This document shows, one piece after another, positions 1-4,928 of a DNA stretch of 26,651 nt. The position numbers and the translations under genes were made by a program. Positions within the stretch are counted from its first letter, which is position 1, and each line of letters opens with the position of its first letter. The stretch is from positions 1-26,651 of IMG/VR virus record IMGVR_UViG_3300034026_000008. One strand, 5' to 3'. The stretch comes from a virus. The notes below the pieces were generated by a model. That model saw only the letters and a list, made by a program, of their open reading frames with translations, was not told where the DNA came from and made no database searches.

Positions 1-496
1 GGGGATTCGCTTCTCAAGTTCGTCGATTTTATGTTTTTTGAATAGAGGCATAGTCGGAGGAGACCTCAGTCGGGTAAGGCGTACCTATGGCGCTGATTTT
101 AACTGTGATTTCTTAGGCTGACAAGCACGCACGCTGTCCTTACTTATTGCCCATAATGTTATGGCCCAGATCCTGAGGTGATTTGGAGTAGTAGAGTGAA
201 TTCCGCCCATTACAAGGTGACAATCCTACTGCCGGACGTTTCACAGAAACATAATGGCTATTATCAGTCAGGATAATGAAATCGGCGGTCTGTTTTTGAG
301 CCTGACCACACTATCTTGTGTGTCCCCTTTTGTGGACGGGGGCCGATTTTGCAGGGGTTTTCAAAATAGGCTCCCGCCCGCGTCCGACCACAATCTGTGG
401 TGGCTCCACTTCCCTGCCCCGGGCGTGAAACGTCTGCGGGTCGAAATATACGGATAACGATAATTCGTTAATTTCGGAATTCACGAATCACGATAT
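1..496. other. Noncoding region with several short inverted repeats
   Basis: No convincing gene is seen here; the one short open frame (254-457) looks random. The stretch is more AT-rich than the coding part and holds several inverted repeats: ATTATC-N6-GATAAT at 260-277, CACAC-N6-GTGTG at 307-322, ACCACA-ATC-TGTGGT at 387-401 and TAACGA-TAAT-TCGTTA at 455-470. A one-mismatch copy of the dispersed palindrome (ATAATGTTAT) lies at 153-162. It sits downstream of the leftward maintenance operon. It could be an origin, an attachment region or simply a transcription-termination zone; the sequence does not decide between these. Confidence 0.5.
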
Positions 497-814
497 TCAG
501 ATCCGGAAACGCCACTCGTCCAAGTCCCCACAGTGAATCCTCACCCAGCCGCGCCGCTCGGCCCTCAGCTCCCCTTCCCGGATCGCGCGCTTCAACTCCT
601 CGACCGGCGCGCCCGCGCGCGCCGCGGCCTCCTGGAGGCTCAGCCAAGCCTTCTTCTCCCCGTAGTTGTCCCAGGGGTAGCGCCCGCCGCCGCGGTCCTG
701 GTACTTCACGCCGCGGTGCTCGTGCCGGCCGACGAACGTCACCTCGCCCTGCATTTCCATTGCCCGATTCCCCGCCTCAAATGAGGGGCCAAAAGAAGCA
801 ACCCCAAAAATCAT
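497..814 (-). CDS. Excisionase-like helix-turn-helix protein
   Basis: Small DNA-binding protein of up to 105 aa. The C-terminal half (from WLSLQEAAARAG to DLDEWR) has the layout of the HTH_17/MerR-like excisionase fold: a helix pair starting with a W-L-S-x-x-E-A-A signature, then a short wing ending in a D-x-x-x-W-R-type motif. The N-terminal half has no domain I recognise. Two starts are possible. The outer ATG at 814 has no ribosome binding site. The ATG at 760 is preceded by a GAGGCGGGG stretch and gives 87 aa. It is the last gene of the leftward early region, separated from the ClpX-finger gene by an 80-bp gap with an inverted repeat. It may act in excision or transcription control; no integrase is in the window. 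Confidence 0.7.
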   Translation of the reverse strand: MIFGVASFGPSFEAGNRAMEMQGEVTFVGRHEHRGVKYQDRGGGRYPWDNYGEKKAWLSLQEAAARAGAPVEELKRAIREGELRAERRGWVRIHCGDLDEWRFRI

Positions 815-893
815 GACATTTCAAGTGTGACATCGAAACTTGCTCAAATTCGCAAGTATCCGGTCGATTTATAACTGAAATGATAACCTTCAT
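815..893. promoter_or_regulatory. Regulatory gap upstream of the early HTH gene
   Basis: AT-rich gap containing the inverted repeat ACTTGC-N8-GCAAGT at 838-857. It also holds CTGAAATGA at 875-883, the reverse complement of TCATTTCAG at 13703-13711 inside the rightward promoter of the 13.7 kb switch. No confident -35/-10 pair is seen. Inferred role: operator for the leftward gene at 497-814, possibly shared with the repressor encoded at 13394-13642. Confidence 0.4.
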
Positions 894-1361
894 TTAAGGC
901 GGCATCTCGCCCGGCGGCGGCCCCGGCCCCGGGCCCATCAAATCCAGCAGCTCGGAGCGCAGTGTCGCCTCTTCCGCGAGCCCGGCCTCCTCCTCGGCCT
1001 GGCAGACAACCTGGAACAGGCGGTAGTCGAGTGACTCGGCGATCATCTTCGTCAGCTCGTCTTTCCTGAGGCGCTCGGCGGCCAGCATGATGAAGTGTTC
1101 GCGCTCGTCGTCGTTCTTCAGCGAGTCGAACTCGTATTTAGAGAGTTCCGCGCGGATGTCGTTGGCCGTCAGGAAGGAGATGGGGAGAAGCAGGTGTTTG
1201 CCCAGACGCCTGAGGTCGGCTATGACGCCCTGGGCGGCCTGTTGCTCGATACAGTCGTCAACGCAGTCGTCGCAGATGGCGTGACCGTTCTTGCGCGTCA
1301 GGTGCCAGACCTCGTCTTCACCCTGCCCGCAAAAACTACAGACGTTCAGCTCTTCGGCCAC
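894..1361 (-). CDS. Stand-alone ClpX-type zinc finger protein
   Basis: 155-aa protein whose first 40 residues match the C4 zinc-binding domain of ClpX: C8-x2-C11, 18 residues, C30-x2-C33, with the family pattern CSFCG and ICDDCVDDC. In ClpX this domain dimerises and recruits adaptors and substrates. Here no AAA+ ATPase follows; instead there is an acidic helical region and a Gly/Pro-rich tail. The start is GTG, because no in-frame ATG lies nearby, and AAGGGGG sits upstream. It begins 9 nt after the stop of the winged-helix gene, so it is the fourth gene of the HTH-ParA-winged-helix operon. A role as a ClpXP adaptor or decoy is possible but inferred only. Confidence 0.75.
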   Translation of the reverse strand: MAEELNVCSFCGQGEDEVWHLTRKNGHAICDDCVDDCIEQQAAQGVIADLRRLGKHLLLPISFLTANDIRAELSKYEFDSLKNDDEREHFIMLAAERLRKDELTKMIAESLDYRLFQVVCQAEEEAGLAEEATLRSELLDLMGPGPGPPPGEMPP

Positions 1362-1370
1362 GCATCCCCC

Positions 1371-2450
1371 TTAATCTTTTTCCGTCAGCTGCTGGTGGCC
1401 GCACCTGGCGACGCCGCGCTCGAACCCTTCCGGGTAATACATCCCCGTGCCGAAGCAGTCCGGGCACTTCGAGGCGTCGACGCCGACGGCGGATTGCGGA
1501 CTTTCCGCCTTCCCTTCTTCGGCGATCTGCTTTTTGTCCTTCTTCCACAGCCGGCGGCGCAGGTGCTCGGTCAGGAAGGCCGGGACGCTCGAGACGGTCG
1601 TCCGGCCGGCCGCGATCTTCAGCTCAGTGATGAGCAGGTCAGCGAGTTGCTCCCAGCGCTCGGCGTCACCCGCCGAGCGCTCCCTGCCGGTGACGTCACG
1701 CGTCGCCTGCCTTAAGCGCGCGAGCAGCCGGGCGAAAGCCTCATCATCATCTTTCTCAGTATTAGTCTTAAAAGAAGTCTTAGGCGCGCCCGAACTGGCT
1801 GTATTTTCAATGGTTTGACTCACCTCACCCCACCCCAGTTTCTGGGGTGACCCTGGGGCCAGTTTCTGGCCTGAGGTGGGCTGCGGTGGGGTGACCTGCG
1901 GTGGGGTGGGGTGGGGTGGGGTGGGGTCACCTAGCTCTTCTGGAATGAGCACCTCGTAAACCGCGCCGGCATTGTCGCCCGCCTCGAACGATCGCTTCAG
2001 CAGCCCGACCTTCAGGAAGTGGCGCAGATGCGCGTCCATCGTGTTCTCGCTGCCGATCCCGGCCCAGCGCATCATCTCCTTCTTCTTCGCGCGGACGGAG
2101 CGCGTGGGCACGACCGCGCCGCGCGTGCGCAGGTACAGCGCGTCATAGAGCTTTTTGCTCGAGCCGGGGAAGAGGCCCGCCGGGAGTGCGTCACGTTCGA
2201 GGCTGTTGGCGCGCCGGTTGAAGTCCTTGGCGGGGGCGACTTCGGCCGCTGGGGTGGGGTGGGGTGGGGTGACCTGAGGTGAGGTGACCTGAGGTGGGGC
2301 GGGGGGTACAAGGGCGGCCCCTGCGTCCTCGGCGGCCTTCGCCTCGCGGAACGGGTTGAACAGATCGTCGGCCGGGCGGGGTGGCTGGACGTTGATGACT
2401 TTGGCGACCGGCCGCCGCTCGACCTTGCGTTTGGTCTTCTTATCAGTCAT
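1371..2450 (-). CDS. Winged-helix, ParA-linked replication/partition-type protein
   Basis: 359 aa. A basic N-terminus and a Pro/Thr-rich linker (about 50-75) lead to a winged-helix-like domain (about 77-171) with the motif RTRGAVVPTRSVR and the helix WAGIGSENTMDAHLRHFLKVG, which looks like a recognition helix. A second Pro/Thr-rich linker (about 175-192) follows, then a helical region and a C-terminal putative zinc motif (C329-x2-C332 to C350-x-H352, starting CPDCFGTG). Its ATG overlaps the ParA stop by 4 nt (ATGA), so the two are translationally coupled. I recall similar proteins beside ParA in Acidobacteriota mobile elements, but not a proven function. It occupies the place where a ParB or Rep protein would be expected. 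Both linkers are encoded by GGGGT-type DNA repeats. Confidence 0.65.
   Translation of the reverse strand: MTDKKTKRKVERRPVAKVINVQPPRPADDLFNPFREAKAAEDAGAALVPPAPPQVTSPQVTPPHPTPAAEVAPAKDFNRRANSLERDALPAGLFPGSSKKLYDALYLRTRGAVVPTRSVRAKKKEMMRWAGIGSENTMDAHLRHFLKVGLLKRSFEAGDNAGAVYEVLIPEELGDPTPPHPTPPQVTPPQPTSGQKLAPGSPQKLGWGEVSQTIENTASSGAPKTSFKTNTEKDDDEAFARLLARLRQATRDVTGRERSAGDAERWEQLADLLITELKIAAGRTTVSSVPAFLTEHLRRRLWKKDKKQIAEEGKAESPQSAVGVDASKCPDCFGTGMYYPEGFERGVARCGHQQLTEKD
1903..1927. repeat. Tandem GGGGT repeat (five units) inside the winged-helix gene
   Basis: Five consecutive GGGGT units on the plus strand, flanked by related GGTGACCTG words. They encode the Pro/His/Thr-rich linker after the winged-helix domain. 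The G-runs could form a quadruplex on the strand opposite to the coding strand. Confidence 0.85.
2251..2270. repeat. Second GGGGT repeat (four units) inside the same gene
   Basis: Four GGGGT units followed by GACCTGAGGT words that are themselves repeated to about 2300. They encode the linker before the winged-helix domain. The same DNA word flanks both sides of the DNA-binding domain, so the repeat either spread within the gene or is maintained for its DNA or protein properties. Confidence 0.85.
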
Positions 2451-3232
2451 TTGACCGCCTTCAGGTTTGAGGCCGCGGCCTTATAGCCGAGCTTCGCCAG
2501 GACCTCGTCGCACAGCTGGGAATACTGCTCGCTGGCGCGGTTGTTCGGCGCGTAGAGCTGGATCGGCTGGTGCATCGACGGCGCCTCCTCGAGCTTCGTG
2601 GCGCGGTGGACGATCGTCTCCATCGCCTTATCCGGCATCATCTCCGTGAGCGCTCTGTAGGACGCGCCGGCGACGGAGACGCGGGTGTCGTAGATGGTGC
2701 AGACGGCTCCGAGCACCTGGAGCCCCTCGTTCAGCTCCGTGGCCTTGCGGATGACGCCCAGCAGGTCCTGGAGGCCGTTTAAGGCGAAAGGGGAGGCCTG
2801 GACGGGGATCAGGACGTGCGTGGCGGCCGTCAGGGCCGCCGTGAGCAGCAGGCCGAAGTTGGGCGGCGTGTCGATCAGGCAGAAGTCGTAAGCGCCGCCC
2901 AAGTCGCGCAGAGCCGAGCGCAGCTTCGTGACCGAGAGCGCGGGCTCCCGGTCGAAGTTGGCGAGCGCGAGCGTGGCCGGCACGATATCGAGGTGTGGGA
3001 CCTCGGTCGTCATCCGGGTCTCGGCGACCGACTGCTCGGGCCCGAGCAGCACGTCGGCCAGGGAGACCTGTATCTGTTCCGGCGCGAGGAAGATCTGGGT
3101 CGCGTTGGCCTGGGGGTCGGCGTCGATGATGAGCGTCTCGTAATCCCGCATCGCCATCTCGGTGGCGAGCATGGCCGCGGTCGTGCTCTTGCCGACCCCG
3201 CCCTTCTGGTTGGCGATCGCGATGGTGATCAT
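2447..3232 (-). CDS. parA: ParA-family partition ATPase
   Basis: 261-aa deviant-Walker ATPase of the ParA/Soj type that segregates plasmids, phage-plasmids or chromosomes by moving a centromere-bound partner over nucleoid DNA. The deviant Walker A KGGVGKST lies at 10-17, the A' motif IIDADPQAN at 35-43 and Walker B (LIDTPP, D121) at about 119-124. It has no N-terminal HTH, so it is a short (type Ib/Soj-size) ParA. The separate 76-aa HTH gene directly upstream, overlapping by ATGA, may supply the DNA-binding function. It also overlaps the downstream winged-helix gene by ATGA. No canonical ParB follows. Its presence argues for low-copy extrachromosomal maintenance or a plasmid-derived module. 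Confidence 0.93.
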   Translation of the reverse strand: MITIAIANQKGGVGKSTTAAMLATEMAMRDYETLIIDADPQANATQIFLAPEQIQVSLADVLLGPEQSVAETRMTTEVPHLDIVPATLALANFDREPALSVTKLRSALRDLGGAYDFCLIDTPPNFGLLLTAALTAATHVLIPVQASPFALNGLQDLLGVIRKATELNEGLQVLGAVCTIYDTRVSVAGASYRALTEMMPDKAMETIVHRATKLEEAPSMHQPIQLYAPNNRASEQYSQLCDEVLAKLGYKAAASNLKAVK

Positions 3233-3459
3233 GCGGCTTTCTCCTCGCTCTCGACGGCCGCCGACTGTTTCTTACTGGGGCGGCCGCGCTGGGGCTTTTT
3301 GAAGTCGGTGACGTCCACCTCCGGGATCTGCCACACGGGGCCGCGCAGCGTCTGCTGTTCGAAGGCGCCGGGAAAGCGCCCCCGCTTACACCACAGGCGC
3401 GCGGTCGACTCCCCGATCCCCAAACGCACCGCGGCCTGCTTCGTCGTCAGGTAGGTCAT
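3229..3459 (-). CDS. Small MerR/excisionase-type HTH regulator
   Basis: 76 aa. The N-terminal helix-turn-helix of the HTH_17 type (from TTKQAAVRLGIGESTARLWC, then a wing ending in WQIPEVDVTDFK) is followed by a basic Arg/Lys tail typical of DNA contact. It is the first gene of the ParA operon and shares a 4-nt overlap with parA. A -10 box (TATAAC) ends only 8 nt before its ATG, so the mRNA is probably leaderless or nearly so. Repeats of TAGCGC around its own promoter suggest autoregulation, and perhaps control of the divergent SWIM gene. It could equally be an excisionase. Confidence 0.8.
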   Translation of the reverse strand: MTYLTTKQAAVRLGIGESTARLWCKRGRFPGAFEQQTLRGPVWQIPEVDVTDFKKPQRGRPSKKQSAAVESEEKAA

Positions 3460-3467
3460 GGGGCGCA

Positions 3468-3497
3468 GTTATAGCGCACCCGCTACGCTCCCGTCAA
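3468..3497 (-). promoter_or_regulatory. Leftward promoter of the ParA operon
   Basis: On the minus strand TTGACG (3492-3497) and TATAAC (3468-3473) are separated by 18 nt. The -10 box ends 8 nt before the ATG at 3459, so transcription should start almost at the start codon. Confidence 0.7.
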
Positions 3498-3554
3498 TAA
3501 AAACTTAGCGCGTCCCGCACATTTCTCTTGACTTATTTTGGCGCATGCGCTAAG
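3472..3554. promoter_or_regulatory. Putative operator repeats TAGCGC in the divergent promoter
   Basis: TAGCGC appears at 3472-3477 and 3506-3511. The reverse orientation GCGCTA appears at 3547-3552, next to the palindrome GCGCATGCGC (3541-3550). CTTAGCGC (3504-3511) and GCGCTAAG (3547-3554) form an inverted pair. On its own strand each promoter has TGCGCTA running into its -10 box, so one protein could cover both. The likely binder is the 76-aa HTH protein (inference). Confidence 0.55.
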
Positions 3555-3556
3555 AT
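3528..3556 (+). promoter_or_regulatory. Rightward promoter of the SWIM gene
   Basis: TTGACT (3528-3533), a 17-nt spacer and TAAGAT (3551-3556) make a near-consensus sigma-70 promoter. The gene starts at 3599 after GGGGGAGGGAAG, a purine-rich ribosome binding site. Confidence 0.75.
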
Positions 3557-3598
3557 TCTTCTCAGGTTAGGACAATACAGAGCGGGGGAGGGAAGCGG

Positions 3599-4039
3599 AT
3601 GTTCACGGTCAATCTTACGGACGGGGGCCAGCGGCGGGCGAAGGCGAAGGCGGAGAGCCGGCGCCCGGAGACCATCGAGGCGGGCGAGTCAAAATACATA
3701 ATCGGGGGCTCGCAGGGCGACTACTACGACGTGACAGTCCGCGGTTCGAACGTCGATTGTAACTGCATGGCCGGGCGCAACGGCGTGCACTGTTACCACG
3801 CCTTCGCCGCCCTCGCCCGCCACGCAGAGCGGGCGGCGGAGAAGTCCGCGGCCGCCGCGGGGCGCGACCAGAGTCTCCGGACCGTCGAGGCCGATCTCCG
3901 GTTGATCGGCCGGCAGGCCGCGGAGATGTCGGGCGACTTCGAAATCTCGGAGGCCATCGGCCGCGCCGTTCGGGCCGCGCTCGCGACGCTCTCGGCCTAC
4001 GAGGCCGGGCTCGCCGCCGCGCCGCGTCGCGCCGCCTGA
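3599..4039 (+). CDS. SWIM zinc-finger protein
   Basis: 146 aa with a clear SWIM motif C54-x-C56-x8-C65-x-H67. SWIM fingers bind DNA or protein and are found in Swi2/Snf2 ATPases, MuDR transposases and small stand-alone proteins. Before it lies a short beta-rich part (YYDVTVRGSNVDC), which is usual just upstream of a SWIM finger. After it comes an Ala-rich helical region. The gene is driven by its own strong promoter and is divergent from the ParA operon, with which it may share an operator. It is monocistronic, with the next gene 105 bp away. The function in the phage is unknown; the product may be a nucleic-acid-binding early protein. Confidence 0.8.
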   Translation: MFTVNLTDGGQRRAKAKAESRRPETIEAGESKYIIGGSQGDYYDVTVRGSNVDCNCMAGRNGVHCYHAFAALARHAERAAEKSAAAAGRDQSLRTVEADLRLIGRQAAEMSGDFEISEAIGRAVRAALATLSAYEAGLAAAPRRAA

Positions 4040-4056
4040 AGGTGAAGGGGAGGGGT

Positions 4057-4066
4057 ATAACGTTAT
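4057..4066. promoter_or_regulatory. Dispersed palindrome ATAACGTTAT, copy 1 (exact)
   Basis: Exact copy in the gap between the SWIM gene and the lipoprotein gene, about 25 bp upstream of an extended -10 promoter. It is one of five exact and two near copies in the window. Confidence 0.7.
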
Positions 4067-4089
4067 GAAAGCCCCCCCCCCTCTGACCG

Positions 4090-4098
4090 TGCTACAAT
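4090..4098 (+). promoter_or_regulatory. Extended -10 promoter before the lipoprotein gene
   Basis: TG-C-TACAAT (4090-4098) is an extended -10 element with no good -35. It lies 45 nt upstream of the ATG at 4144. A run of ten C (4072-4081) lies between it and the palindrome. Confidence 0.45.
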
Positions 4099-4143
4099 CA
4101 CCGCCACCGTCGCCTCGACGGGGCAAACTTCACGGGAGAGCTT

Positions 4144-4605
4144 ATGAGACGATTTGCGCACCTGATTCCTTTAGCCGCCTCGCTCGTTCTCGGCGTCGCC
4201 TGCACCAGCGCAGTCGAGTCGTGGTCGTCGTTACCGGTAAAGATTGCGCCGGCCGCAAGGCCCGCAGCCGTCATCACGGACGCGGACGAGTACACCATTG
4301 AAAACGTTAATGTGCTGCGGCTCGCGTCTGTGTGCGACAGGGCCGTGCTACGGGCCGACGACACACTACTGACAGACCGGGGCAAGCAACGCGCGTCGTT
4401 TGAAGCGTGCTTCATGGTCGAGAATGACGGCGTGACGCGCATCTACTTGCAAGACCGGGCCGTGCTCTACGAGGTTGAGGGCGTGCGCTTCGCCCTTCTG
4501 GCGCACGAGGACGGCGACGCGCACCTGCTCAGATACGACACCGCTCAACTCGCGTGGAAATGGAACGAGGGGGAGGGCTTCAAAGGCTGGATGAGGCTCA
4601 AGTGA
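4144..4605 (+). CDS. Putative lipoprotein of unknown function
   Basis: 153 aa. Two arginines and a hydrophobic segment (LIPLAASLVLGVAC) end at Cys20 and form a lipobox-like signal with G-V-A before the cysteine, which is not perfect. The remainder is a soluble domain of beta character that I do not recognise. A GGGAGAG ribosome binding site precedes the ATG. The base usage is less GC-skewed than in the tail genes. The gene is oriented away from the structural operon and is located at the end of the fibre genes, where lysogenic-conversion (moron) genes often lie. A surface role such as superinfection exclusion is possible but inferred only. Confidence 0.6.
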   Translation: MRRFAHLIPLAASLVLGVACTSAVESWSSLPVKIAPAARPAAVITDADEYTIENVNVLRLASVCDRAVLRADDTLLTDRGKQRASFEACFMVENDGVTRIYLQDRAVLYEVEGVRFALLAHEDGDAHLLRYDTAQLAWKWNEGEGFKGWMRLK

Positions 4606-4661
4606 GGCGGGCGGTGAGAGCGCCGGCAGAGGGACAAGGAATCTTTTCGTCGTCAATCATC

Positions 4662-4928
4662 ATGCCCGACAAACCCGAGCCCATAAACGCCACCGACATG
4701 AACATCACAGACACCACATTCGTCGGAGACGTGCGGTACGCCGTCATACTCCGCGAGGGCGACGAGATCGTATTCAAATTGCAGGAGGGCATCCGGCCGT
4801 CCGGGATATCGCCGCTCCCGGACGGCCTCGCGTACGCGGAGGAAGCGGAGGGGCGCGGCCACATCATCAAGCCCGACGTGCCCCTTGACGCGGCGACGCC
4901 CGACGCCTCCTGGCCCGACTCCCTCTAA
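4662..4928 (+). CDS. Small hypothetical protein
   Basis: 88 aa if started at the ATG at 4662. An in-frame GTG at 4614 would add 16 residues, and neither start has a clear ribosome binding site. The protein is acidic and contains a compact beta-like segment (YAVILREGDEIVFKLQEGI); no family is recognised. It follows the lipoprotein gene by 56 bp on the same strand and is probably cotranscribed with it. Its stop codon overlaps the stop of the convergent fibre gene, with no terminator between them. Confidence 0.55.
   Translation: MPDKPEPINATDMNITDTTFVGDVRYAVILREGDEIVFKLQEGIRPSGISPLPDGLAYAEEAEGRGHIIKPDVPLDAATPDASWPDSL

Noticed and set aside
254-457. 67-aa open frame in the left noncoding region
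   Set aside because: No ribosome binding site, random-looking composition and no motif.
4072-4081. Run of ten C as a phase-variation tract
   Set aside because: It lies outside the supported coding sequences and is not within the -35/-10 spacer; a sequencing length error is equally likely.
4065-4301. 78-aa frame starting in the palindrome at 4065
   Set aside because: It runs through a C10 tract and overlaps the better-supported lipoprotein gene in another frame.
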